Source: Rhodamnia argentea
Lineage: Eukaryota; Streptophyta; Magnoliopsida; Myrtales; Myrtaceae
DNA length: 64,000 nt
Reading direction: 5' to 3'
Assembly: GCF_020921035.1 (NCBI RefSeq)
Contig: NC_063159.1
Coordinates: 5,084,001-5,148,000, forward strand
Part shown: piece after piece, positions 43,612-55,285 of the stretch
Layout of the letters: each line of letters opens with the position of its first letter
How positions within the stretch are numbered: the stretch's first letter is position 1
Notes under the pieces: generated by a model
What the model was told of the DNA's origin: nothing
Seen by the model: the letters and a program-made list of their open reading frames with translations, nothing else
Database searches by the model: none
Position numbers and translations under genes: made by a program

Positions 43612-44929
43612 TTGTTTCCAGCAGATTAGCACACACTATATTACAGAGTTTGTGAGTGTATCACATGCTAATGGAAGGCAGTTGTATGAGATTCCTATGG
43701 AGCTGTGTTTGGTCTAAAATTCTTATGACGTCCTATCATTAATTTTTTAGTCCCTACGTGTGAGTCGGTGTGACTCTCTTAAGTTGACTTGACTTGGGAA
43801 TGCGCCCATTCATCAAATCACTTAGTGGTTCTTTACTGTTCTTGAAGAAGAAACAATCCGTTAATTTATTCCACGGAATTGATCCCTCTCGAGTAAACTA
43901 ACCAAATGGAAATGGCTAGCTATGAAAATCAAGTACGTGGATCTAAGAACTTGATCTCGGATTGACTCTTTGGCCTTGAAAGTTGTCGAGGGAATATTCT
44001 GGACCAATATAGGGCGATTCTAAAATGATTAAGGGAATATTCTTGACAAGTTTTTATGACTTCCAGTGCGGTCATCCCTTATTTTTACCATCGTTAAGGC
44101 CATCTCAAGAACTAACCAACCTTAGGAACTCAGTTTCAGAAACATATTTAGAGAAATCTTATCAGACTAGTAAAATTGGTGAGATGCATGGTTTTATTTC
44201 TCGATATCGCTTTCAGCCGCTATTCATAATTTTGGTTTTGGGTTGCTTAAAACTTGCATCTTCATTGTGGTTAGATCATATGCTGCCAGATGGAACTAGT
44301 CCATGACAGACGAAGATCATCGTATTAACGCTAGGATTTGGCATTTCCACAGGACTTACAAAATGTTATTGCAGCCAAGTGAAATTAGCAGACCGTATTT
44401 TTCATTCAACGTTATTGTTGACTTGAAGTCAGCAGTAATCACTAGTCAGACGTCTCAGACCAATGATGAAGTGAACCGGTCAACCAAGTCCAACTTCAAG
44501 CCCGTGAACTGAGCAGGAATTTGAAAACCTTTCGGGGTTGAAGTTTTCACACCCAAAATTTCCATCCCCCTTCCTAGAGCTGGGAAGATTGCACCTTTGG
44601 TCCAATTTGGCGGGTACACACTTGGAGGAATCTTTATTTCATCCGAACGTGAAGGATGTTTCGGAATGAAGGACTTTCGGACAATCGACAATTATGGAGA
44701 GGAAAAACATTGAACTTGACTCCAATCGAGCCTAACAACGAAAGTACAGATAGCTGTTAGTTGACTTGACTAGAGAATGCAAAATTGTCGTTTCAGGGGG
44801 GCTCCCCGGTAGATGATTTATAAAAAGTGGGTTGACGAACAAAGACGAATTTATCTTCCGTGGACCGTAATTCCGTAACATTGATATTAAATAGAAAGTG
44901 ATCCATAGATTTTTAATCTGGTTAGCCGT
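43612..44929 (-). promoter_or_regulatory. 5' flank of RLP copy 2
   Basis: It contains TGACGTCC at 43,726-43,733 (about 115 bp before the ATG) and two overlapping W-box cores TTGACTTGACT at 43,784-43,794. Beyond 43,870 the flank differs from copies 1 and 3 because an LTR fragment is present. The remainder from about 44,026 is again homologous. A further TTGACTTGACT is near 44,760. Confidence 0.55.
43873..44025. mobile_element. LTR fragment inside the RLP copy 2 promoter
   Basis: About 150 bp beginning GGAATTGATCCCTCTCGAG and ending at the GAATATTCTGGACCAATAT stretch match, with few changes, the left part of the solo LTR at 59,605-62,353 (positions about 59,689-59,825). Copies 1 and 3 have no such sequence at this place, so copy 2 alone acquired it about 260-410 bp before its start codon. 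Confidence 0.75.
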
Positions 44930-45225
44930 TTGTAATTAGCGATGAAATAATAATTTTACCATTTACAAACTAAGCGGTTCATTACCACTTGTTTTTAGAT
45001 TTTACAAATGGTCCCATAAGTAACATTTACCGATGAAATAACAGTTTTATCATCCACAAATCCGATATTAGACTAATGCTTATTCTTGTATTTTGCAAGG
45101 GGATGCATAACTGTTTATAAGTTATCAATGAAATAACAATCTTACTATCCACAAATCCAATAATAGAAAACCATACCGTTATTTGAGATTTGATGAATAA
45201 TATTACAAGTATACTATTGAAAGGA
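44930..45225. repeat. satellite R, copy B
   Basis: Three units like those at 31,375-31,657, ending at the sequence that is the target site of the solo LTR in block A. Here the site is empty. Confidence 0.8.
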
Positions 45226-45290
45226 CCATTCTTCTGTATGGGTCAAATGAAATGTTAAACACTTCTTCGTGATTATTAAACGACTCATCA

Positions 45291-46500
45291 TGTTGGAGAT
45301 ACCGCTGCACTTAATTGGCTACCTTTCATGTGAATGCCTCTTCCTTGGGAAGTTAGAATATTATACATTATGAAATCATTCTTTTCATTATTCTGTATAT
45401 TTCTTTCTTTAATTAGCTAGCCTTTTGTCTTATAAATAGGATTGTACACATACATCTCTTCATGAAAAAGTAATATACGACTTCCGATTTCCCAAGTCTC
45501 TATAGCTTTCCATCATCTTATATTCTAACATGATATCAAAGCTTCTCCTTTCAATCTATCTTTCGTTTAAAAATCTTCAACCTACGAAGAGAACAATCAT
45601 TTTTCATTGAAAATTCATGCCGAAGAATCAAACTTCCAAGTCTAGCACATCCCAAGATCCTGAAGAACAACCTACCTTCGGATTCACCCCTAGATGTGTC
45701 TGACTTGATGGAGGAAAATCAAATAGAGGAAGAGGAACAAGGGCAAAACCGGTCCAATGAGAGGCAATTGAATCTGGTTCAAATTGGCCAATAACCATCT
45801 ATGCCTAATCTAGGGCGGCTCTTTTCGAGCCCATATGCTCAATGATTTCCTCCAGGCCCAACCAAGGCCGGCCTAGAATGTAATGGGCTCTATGGAAGAA
45901 GGCGATAGCAAGAATAGTGGGCTAGGAAGAGGCCTGTCTCCACCGCTGGACCTCACTCGAGCTCCGAATAGGGATGGCATCTTCGGAACCAAACCGTTTC
46001 TGACCCATCGGGTTATGGGTGAACCCATATCTAACATTCAGCCCCAATTTCTTTCCTTCTCCCGCACCACCACCAGCCGACCAAAGCCGATTGATGGGTT
46101 GACCACCGCACACGTCCACAGCCGACGGACCCGAGCTCCGCCTTATTGCATAACAACTCTCAAGAACGGAAAGTTACCCCGTCCGGTCACGAGAGTTCCG
46201 ACGGGCTTTAATTACAAAGGATGAAGAAGGGTTCATCGACAGCACCGTCCCGATTCCAACCGACTAGCGACTTGCACAAAATTGGAGGAAGTGAAATTAG
46301 CTTGTCCGAATGTGGGCCGACAACTGTCTCACTCCGGAAGTCGCCGTCAGACTCCCTTTGACTGAAGATGTGAGGACAATTTGGAAGAGTCATGGGGAGA
46401 TGTATGGAAAGCCCGATAAGGCTAAAACCATTATGCATAACCCAAGCCCTATCAGAGCTAAAATAAAGAAATCTTTCGATATCTCGTATTAAAGACCGCA
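45291..46500 (+). mobile_element. Copia-type 5' part, second copy
   Basis: The LTR is 45,291-45,530 (TGTTGGAGATACC to ATTCTAACA), followed by a primer-binding site TGATATCAAAGC at 45,531-45,542. Degenerate gag sequence follows, with a conserved region MWADNCLTPEVAVRLPLTED at 46,310. It is colinear with 34,639-36,240 but shorter and equally broken. Confidence 0.7.
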
Positions 46501-47765
46501 TGGATTGGTCCGGTTATACTAATTGCGAGAATACCTAGACCCTTGTCGAGTGTGATGACGACAGCTTTGAGTGTTTCTCGTGCCCGCATTGATGGTCGGG
46601 TTTTTCAAAGCCTTTTCATGAGAGTGAGTGAAAAGTCCTTTTCGACTGAAGGTTTCTCATTCAACTTAATCAAATTTATCAAAAGGATCAGACAGATCTC
46701 CTCGCTAATAAATTCTCCAAGGGAAGCTTGGTAACGTGAACAAGTTTTTTTTTGTTATTGTGTACATAATTATTTGCAGCTCTATTTTAAGTGAATGAAT
46801 AGGTATGATGCAGTTAGCCTAGCCATTCCTTAACCATTGCTCAAAAAATCCAGGTAAGTTTTTCGAATCCTTTTCCAAATTGACCTTGGTTGTCATTTTA
46901 ATCCCTATGTATGTTCGTGCTGATAAGGTCTGTGCAGCATACCTATTTCATGTTTACGCTAATAAGGTACGCGTGACATATTCCTTTTGTGTGCATACTA
47001 ATGATGTTTCTATCACACTCCTTTTGTGAATTGTACCGGCAAGTTTCAGGCGTCACATCATCTCTTGCATTCATACGGAGAGACCTGCTAAAATGGAGAA
47101 GGTTGCAAGAGACATTTTACCCACTCACCGTGACCCATTAAAACGGAGGTGGTCCCGAGAGACATTTTATCACTCGTAGTGGCTCATTAAAACGGAGGAG
47201 TCACGAGAGACAATTTTACCGACTCATGATGACCCGCTAAAACGGAGGTGGTCTCAAAAGACATTTTCAGCCGATACGTGACCTGCTAAAACGGAGGAGG
47301 TCGCGAGAAGCATTTTACCAACTCATGGTGGCTCATTAAAACGATGGCAACCCCAAGAGATAAGATGGTGCAGCTTGAACCATAACTCAAACACATTTCT
47401 TCATTATAGATCTTGCGTCGTCTCGCATCAGTGAGAAGTTTATGGTAACAGATGGGCCCGGCACCTTAATATCCTCACACTATAAGCTTGGAAATTAAGG
47501 GAATTGTCAACTTATGAGGTATCCGGTAAAACAGGTATTCTCATATACGATCCATGTGCAAGCTTCTCTAATATGGAAAAAAGAGAAGCTCTGGCGCATG
47601 TTATTTATAGTCTTGTGCATCATGCATCATTTCCTTTGCATTAAAAAATGGGATTAAAACTCCCACCAAAAAAATCATATTTCATTACTTGAATTTGCAA
47701 AATTTAGTTTTCAATTTTTATCTTTGAGTGAAACCTCTACGAGTTTCCACTCAAAGAGGGACAAC
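46501..47765 (+). mobile_element. 3' internal region of a Gypsy-like retrotransposon
   Basis: No pol is readable; this appears to be the non-coding 3' part of a large element. It contains a tandem array (47,081-47,350) of six units of about 50 bp with the core TAAAACGGAGG and GAGAGACATTTTA. It ends in a purine-rich tract (AAAGAGGGACAAC) directly before the LTR start, as expected of a polypurine tract. The 5' LTR and most of the element are missing. Confidence 0.65.
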
Positions 47766-50133
47766 TGTTGATACCTAAATTTTGATTTTTCTTTAAATCA
47801 ATTATCATGCATAAAAAAAGGGGTAGTTTTAGTTCTCACAAAAAAAATAAGTTTTCATGCCTAGCATATTTGATTTAGTTTAACATATATTGCATTTACG
47901 TTATTGTGGACCAAAGGCGACGGTGGAATATTTGAAGCTCAATTGAAATATTTGGATTGGTACATGTGAGTTTTCAGTAAGTTCATTTTGGTTCATGTCT
48001 GAAAATTCCATGCGCTTCACATGTGGAGTATTTCGACGTCGTGGCATTAGGCAATAATCTTCGCAGGAGAAAAGTCAATCGTTCCCGTGAGATTTTGATA
48101 ATAAAGAGAGAAAGAATCATGGTCTGGGCGTGGGGAAATCAAGCCGAATATATTCATATATCAGCTGAAGGAGCAAAAAAGAAATAAAAATCAAGAAGAT
48201 ATGCATGAATATTTACAAAAAGGAAAGACCATCTCTCAAGATGCACATTTTTTCTAATATAAAAGGGGAGACCACCAAACTATTGGGGGGAGATTCTTCA
48301 CGCACACAAAAAGAGAGAGAGAGATACACGAGAGAAAGAGGGGTCGACAGAAAGGTTTTCTGCTTACAGACCCAGAATTCACGTAAGATAGAGGTTGAGA
48401 GAAATAAGTTCGCGTGGTTATAAACTCTATTTCTGCTCCAACGTTGACTTTGCTGTCCCAGGGCGCCTTTTACTCTCGTTGCCACCGTGCTCCCTTGAAG
48501 CCGCATCTGCTCAATCTGAAAGTTCCCGTTGTTTGGTACCCAAGTTTCCTTGCTATTTGGTCTTGAACTTGTTGCTGTTTTGGGGAAGTTGTCCTGAGGT
48601 TCTAGTGCGGTTTTGGTGGAGTTTCCGCTGTTGCGTCGTTGCCTTTTTTTTTCCTTGCGAGTGTGCTGCTGTTCCAGAGCTAATTATTGTTGATTTTTGC
48701 TGCTGTTTCATCACTGTTTAGTGACAAAAACAGCTCCGTTTCGAGCGATTTTCATCGCTAATCAGTGCAGTATTTTCTGGGATCGTTAGCGCGCGTTTGG
48801 CTCAAGTTTGCTTGGCGACCAAGTTTCTCTTCAAAATTCGGATTAGGTAATTCCTTATCCCTGGATATATTTTGAATATTGCTTGATTGAATTAAATGTT
48901 CCAGAGATGATATGAATTTTGGATATACATGGTTGCCTAATTTGGAGGATTTTGAACCTGGAGTATATTTCATGAATTTTGTGCAACCCTTGATATGCTT
49001 TAGTGGGTGATTTTTTTTAGCATGTTTATTTTTGTGTATTGTTTACCATTTACTTTATATTATCTTCGTTATAAAGTTTGAACTCTAGTAAACAATATTG
49101 CCCATAACACATGCTCCCTAATTGTGCCTTGTCCCTCGGAAAACGTACATTAACGGCAACATATGACTTCGATCTCGAAGTACGATTGTGCCCGTACATG
49201 TGAATTAGATATCAAATCCCCGATCTCGAGGAGCGGATTGCTAATTCCTAAATAGAATTTCAGGGTTTGCCCTATGTATATAGGGACGACGGTAATTCTA
49301 TAATATATTCACTTGCTAGCCCTAATTTTGGGGAATGTTGTGAATAAAATTGGAATTTCGGATTTATAGGTGTTTTATGGGCAATATTGTTTATTTTTGT
49401 TCAAATTTCAATGTTTTCATGGTTTAAATAATTAACTAAAAAATCCCAAAAAAGATGTCACGTTTTCCTAAGCTAAATCATATTTCTCTTCACTTTTTGC
49501 ACGAAAATAACGTCTAATAAAATTAGGACTTTGAGAAATCAATTTCTTAAGTTAAATTAGATGTTACTTCATGTTAGGGTAGTTTTTACCTTTATTTTTT
49601 CATAATCCGAAAATACACAAAAATATACCAAAAAATACCATTCACGTTGCATAGCATTATAGTTTAGTTCGCATTATTATATTTTCCTTGTCATGCATAT
49701 TTGCCACGTCATTATGCCATGTCATGCATTTTTTCCATGTCATTACATCTCACATGTCATATAGGTAGATTACATTAGCATTGCATTTAATAAAAGAAAA
49801 CCCCCAAAAAAATTAATTCAAATCATCAAACTAAGGATTTTTCATGAAAATCGGGTACCGAACGAGCATTAATTGAAAAGTTAATGTAACAAAGTCCCCG
49901 AATTCATTTAATCTCTGATTTGTATGAAATAAAGTATTTTCTCCCGAATACTTTATTTAGGTTTTTAATCTACCTACCATAAAAGATTAGTGGCGGCTCC
50001 AATTTAAAATCTTGGCATGTAATTGAACCTAAGTTGCGATTTGGTAGGACTTAGGAGAGTCCGAATTAGGTTAGTTAATCGAATTAACCTAATAATCCGT
50101 TAACCTGGAAAACCAATTTTTAGATTGCGACAG
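47766..50133 (+). mobile_element. 3' LTR of the Gypsy-like element, about 2.37 kb
   Basis: It starts TGTTGATACC after the polypurine tract and ends ATTGCGACA. A TATA-like AATATAAAAGGGG at about 48,257 is followed by a GAGAGAGAGAGATA leader, marking the probable transcription start. The last 300 bp or so are repeated in inverse orientation at 62,590 onward. No matching 5' LTR lies in the window, so no target duplication is expected. Confidence 0.75.
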
Positions 50134-50191
50134 GTCCATAATTATAATCATATCGTATAATTTGCTTTAGACCCTATACGTATGCGCCACG

Positions 50192-51065
50192 AGCCACTAT
50201 CTAAGGTTGACTTGACTTGGGAATGCGCACATTCATCAAATAACTTGGTTGAGCCACTGGCGGCCAGTGTTCATGAAGAAGTGATGAGGAAGAAGAAACA
50301 TCAGCATCTCTTTCCCTTTCATATCATTCCCTGCTTTCTACAGTTGCAGGTTCCCTTCTAGAGAAGTGGTATTCATTTCGCTCCCATTCTGCTTTAACAA
50401 GGTTCATTAACGTTACATTTTTACTGATCTACAAAAAGTTTTAGGACTTGATTGTATCTTTTGAAAGCCTTAGGGATTGATTGCACTTTCTTGGCAAGTT
50501 TTAGGACTTCCAGTGCAGTCAGCCCCTTAGCTTTACCATCGTTAAGGCCATCCCAATAACTAACCAACCTCAGAAACTCAGTTTCAGAAACATATTTAGA
50601 GAAATCTTATCAAATCAATGAAATTGGCGAGATGCCTGGTTTTATTTCTCGATATCGCTTTCAGCCACTATTCGTAATTTTGGTTTTAGATTGCTTAAAA
50701 CTCGCATCTTCATTGCAGTTAGATCATGTGCTACGAGATGGAACTAGTCCATGACAGACGAAGATCATCGTATTAACGTTAGGATTTGACATTTCCAGAG
50801 GACTTACAAAATGTTACTGCAGCCAAGTGAAATTAGCATACCGTTTTCCGTAACATTGATATTAAATTCAAACTACCGGTTATAAGTAGAAAGTGATCCA
50901 TAGATTGTTAATCTGGTTAGCCATTTGTAATTAGTGATGGAATAATAATTTTACCATTGACAAACTTAGCCGTATATTACCACTCGTTTTTAAATTTTAC
51001 AAATGGTCCCGTAAGTAACATTTACCGATGAAATGGCAGTTTTATCATCCATAAATCCGATATTA
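50192..51065. other. orphan RLP 5' flank plus satellite R (lost RLP copy)
   Basis: From ACTATCT at about 50,197 the sequence follows the RLP 5' flank, including TTGACTTGACT at 50,207-50,217, the GTGATGAGGAAGAAGAAAC segment and the TGGAACTAGTCCATGACAGA segment. It then runs into two to three satellite R units (50,930-51,065). No RLP coding sequence lies on its left: homology stops roughly 150 bp before where the ATG would be, and the Gypsy LTR ends about 60 bp away. The flank is nearly as similar to the living copies as they are to each other, so the loss is recent on that scale. Confidence 0.8.
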
Positions 51066-51247
51066 GACGTCCGACCAAGGAGGATTCAGGAGCTCAGTCA
51101 CGACACTAGGGTTTTTGGGCGATGCCCACACTTTAATCCGAACGCACAGCCACAGCTTAATCGTGCGATCGAACGGCCCGAGACACACCCAAACTAATTG
51201 CCATGATAAGGAAGAAGAAACATCCACAACTCTTTCCCTTTTATATT

Positions 51248-51910
51248 GGCCTAATTCCATAAAAAATTCCAAATTTTAGATTCAGTCCCAAATCTACGTC
51301 GAATTTTTGTTTTGGTTTTAGAAAAAACCTCCAACTTTAGGTCCAGTCCCAAATCTGCCCAAACTTTTTTTTTTGTCTCGAAAAAAACCCAAACTTTAGG
51401 TATAGTCCCAAATCTGCCACGAATTTTTTTTTTTGTTTAAAAAAATCACAAATTTCAATACATTCTGAAATGTACCTCGTAGTTGAGTTCCAATTTGACA
51501 TGGTATTTTCACGTCGATAAAAAACCCAAATTAGTAAAGTAACGGGGTGGTAAGTACTGATCAACGTGGCATTTCCACGCTGATATTAAACCCACATTAA
51601 TAAAGAAATTCTTCAAAATAAAATCATTCTAGGATATTAAAATTAGGGACCATTAACGACGACTTTTTGGACAGCGAACTAATGGAGCGGATTTGAAATT
51701 AGAGTAAAAATTGGTGATTTTTTTCTTAGACAAAAAAAGTTTGGAGTAGATTTGCGATTGAACTTAAAGTTTATGATTGTTTTTAAAAAAAAAGTTCGGG
51801 GTAGGTTTGGAACTGTACCTAAAGTTGAGATTTTTTTCCGACACAAAAAAGTTTAGAGCAAATTTGAGACTTTACATGAAATTGAGGTGTTTTTTTTAGG
51901 GAATTAGGCC
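51248..51910. mobile_element. foldback DNA element, copy in block C
   Basis: Colinear with 36,352-37,017, same inverted ends (GGCCTAATTCC and GGAATTAGGCC) and same flanks. It was carried here by the block duplication rather than by a new insertion. Confidence 0.75.
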
Positions 51911-52683
51911 CTTTTATACCATTCCCTCTCTACGGTTCATGTTCCCCTCTGGAGAACAAATATTCATTTCCTCCTATTTTATTTCTACAAGGTTCATTAT
52001 CCTTAGAACCTCATTTTCTGTTTAATGTCCACATCTGCAAAAGGGAAACAACACAAGTGGTCCATGAGTTTTGACTTAATGTACAATGTCGTTCGTGAAC
52101 AAAATTTATTCAATGTGCTTCCTGAATTTGAGTCCAATATACAATGTGATTTAACTAGATATGTATTTTAATGGGTTTTGATTACATTCACTTGCAATAC
52201 GTGTTAATCGATAGGGAAAGTTGCGGGCTTTAGCAGGTGTTTTGATAGAGATCAATCATTTATTTCCGGATGCATTGACATTCCCTTTTTTTTTTTTTCA
52301 TTCTAGTAATTCACATGTGAAGGGGTGAAGAAGATTAGAGAAAGAATCAAAAGATTTGTGACTAATCCGCCCCCCCTCCCCCCCCCTCTTTTTTTATAGA
52401 TAAAATAGGATTCGATACAATTCAATAAGTAGAAGTATAATAAAGAAATGAGAAAAGAGAAATAAAAAAGTAAATTCAACCTCGGTGAAATTGCGGTTTA
52501 GTTTCCAATTCCATTTAGAAATAGTTTGTTCAAGGTTTAGCATAAAGAAGATTTCAAATTGAATAAGCTTGTATTTTATATGGTTAGTTGTTTTTTTTTT
52601 TTTTTAATGTAGCAAGGTTGATAATCAACAGCCATCTAATGTTACAAAGTAGAAGTATAATAGAGAAAGGAGGAAAGAGAAGT
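51911..52683. other. non-coding linker in block C
   Basis: Matches the block B linker. It includes a C-rich slippage tract at about 52,371-52,388 and T runs; nothing coding. Confidence 0.5.
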
Positions 52684-53960
52684 GATATTTCCATACATAT
52701 GCTGGTCAGTGGGTAACTTGAGGAAAATCAACGTCTGGGAAGATAACTGGCTCGCTGGTGGACCCATCGGCGGACCAGCGAACAGGGGAAGACCCCCAAC
52801 TTGTGGAGGAATTGATTAACTGAGAGGGAAACTGTTGGGATGAACAAACGTCAAACAGCCATTTCGAGGAAAATACAGTGAAAGAGATCATGGCGATCCC
52901 TATCCGCTCTAACCCAAAGTAGGATTAGATTGTATGGACTGGACACAGGTCAGCCTGCTACTCAGTTAAAAGCGCCTATCACAGAATCATCCTACTAAAC
53001 TAGCAAAACATTACAAACCAGGCGAGAAAGGCCCTGCCTGGTCCACCGTGCCCGTTCTGTCGGCAAGCCCCGAAAACAGTAGAGTACCTTTTTCGGTTAT
53101 GCTGATGGACAGGGGAGAAATCTGGTCAGATCCACGCACGAGTATCACAATCACAAGTCTAGAGATTGCAAGAATTGAACAATGGGTATTGAAAGTCACG
53201 GAGTGAAACGACAACCCATCTTCCTGGGAAATAATTGCAAGCGTACTGTGGGAGATCTGGAAATCAAGGCACGCCTAGCCTTTATATTCCGAAACCAGAG
53301 ACTGGACCGGAACCTAATTCTAGAGGCAGCGTTTGCTATGAACAAGTGTTTTGTGAGATGGAATCAAATAGGGTGTGGGGGCGGTGAGGGTTGGGGGGGG
53401 TGTGTGTGTGTTTCGAACTTGAAAAAGAAAGAAGACGCACCTGCCCGCTGGTCGTGGCCTAAAAATGGCTCCTTTACGCTGAATGTGAACTGATCTTTCG
53501 TCTAATCGGAAGGAGCGAATGCTAGTTTATGCGGCAATTCAAAAGGAATCATAGCCGCTGGGTTTGCAAGATCAGACGGTGCATCGTCATCCGAAATGGT
53601 GGAAGCCCTCGCTTTAAGAGAAGGTTTCTCTCTCTTGGCACACTGTACTTTGGTCTGATCAAAGGAGATGATCTGAAGGTGAGAACTGAAAGCGAGAGCC
53701 TATCAATTTGTGGGCAGGTCACAAGTAATTATCGGAGCCCATGGAATACACAGGCAATTATTGACCCTTGCAGAAGAAGGTTGATCCAATTTAGAAACAG
53801 GCGGATGGCCCATTGCCGGCCAGAAGCAAATCAAGTGACCGATTGGATTGCTAAAACTTATCGTAGGAAAGCTCTCCCCTTTAATTGAGTTGCTTGACGT
53901 GGAATCTATTTTGCTTTGCGAACATCCTTGTTTAAACTTTGGTAACTAATGAATGAAGTA
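52684..53960 (+). mobile_element. LINE RT/RNase H fragment, copy C
   Basis: Colinear with copy B and very similar. The frames 53,182-53,493 and 53,529-53,888 encode the same RNase H segments (SESLSICGQV, EANQVTDWIAKTYR) with stops between them. Not functional. Confidence 0.75.
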
Positions 53961-54139
53961 TCCTTCGTCTCGAGCTACTTGACTGAGTAATTCGAGCGAG
54001 CGGCCGGAGACCACTGGAGCAAATGGAGAGATGGACGGGGATGGAGCGCTGAGTACTTTGGCTGCCCTTGAACCTTCGTCACGGCTACTGTTGCTTCTGG
54101 TCACTGTCTCTGTCCTTTTACCCACCTTCGCTGCAAATC

Positions 54140-55060
54140 GGACTTTGACTGGAGAACGCACAATTGTCGTTTCAGTCGTGCTCCATCGATGGGCTGATTT
54201 CTAAAGTTTCGTTTACGGCAAAAACGGAATTTGTCCCGTGCGTGGTAAATACATTATATCGGTAGTAAATCTAAAATATCAAGGATAGGTAGACAGTGAT
54301 CGGTAATTTTTCAGTCTAATCAACTAGTTATGAATCACTAACAAAGCAACAATTTGCCATTGACAACAATGTTCGACCCAAAAAAAAAAAAAAAAAACGA
54401 ACAAACAGTAAATTTCCACTTTAGAATTGCAAGCAGGCGCGTAAGTATTTGTAAGTTACCAATGAAATAACAACGTTTCCACTCGCAAATCCTAATAATA
54501 GATTACCGGTAGGCGCGGAACTGTTTCTAAGTTTTCAATGGAATAACAATTTTACCATCCACGAAATCGAATACTAGATTGCCACTTGTTTTTAGATTTT
54601 ATAAGCGGACGAGTGAGTTTTTGTAAGTACCATTGAAATTAAAATCCCACCATCCACAAGCCCAATAGTAAATTACCACATGCCTTAGTTTTTACAAATG
54701 GCCGCGCAATTATTCGTAAGTTATTAATGAAATAATAATTTTACCATTCACAAAACCCAATAGGAGATTGTTTTTAGATTTCGGAAATGGGCACGCAAGT
54801 GCTTGTAAGGTAGCCATGAAATAACAATTTTACGTCAACATCGACAAACACATTAGTACATTACTACTTGTTTTAGATTTTACAAGTGGGCACGTAACTT
54901 CCTGTGAGTAATTAATGAAATAGCAAATTCATTATCCACAAATTTAATAGTAGATTAGCACTTGTTGTTGTGATTATTTGTAAGTTACCAATGAAATGAA
55001 ATTTTACCATCCACAGACCTAATAGTAGATTATCTCTTATCGCGTTATGATTTAGTTTTG
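54140..55060. repeat. satellite L, copy C, with leading unique segment
   Basis: The leader GACTTTGACTGGAGAACGCA is followed by satellite units. One or two units present in copies A and B are deleted here: the sequence jumps from a TAATAGATTACC core to GTAGGCGCGG near 54,508. Length variation of this kind is expected of unequal exchange or slippage. Confidence 0.8.
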
Positions 55061-55285
55061 AGTCATAAATAGATAACGTGGTTATTAAGTAACTAGAACA
55101 ATGACGGACATAAGTCGCAAATATTGTTGCAAGATCAAGTCAATATACATGACAATTAACTAGCAAATTGCACGATTTCTGTTGATCAACATGCAGAACC
55201 TGTCTTTGGTGATGAAGAACTATGAAGGGAAGAAAAAAGGAAAATGCAATTTGTCAAGTTTAAAAACGAACCTCCATGGAATTCT

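Larger units (their letters stand above)
36172..45225. repeat. RLP block B (second copy of the segmental duplication)
   Basis: The sequence from the GACGTCCAGCCAAGGAGGATT region (about 36,172) runs through a ghost promoter with a foldback element, the LINE fragment, satellite L, RLP copy 2, its flank and satellite R. Block C repeats this from 51,066 with the same order and small indels. It contains more at its left end than block A. Confidence 0.85.
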
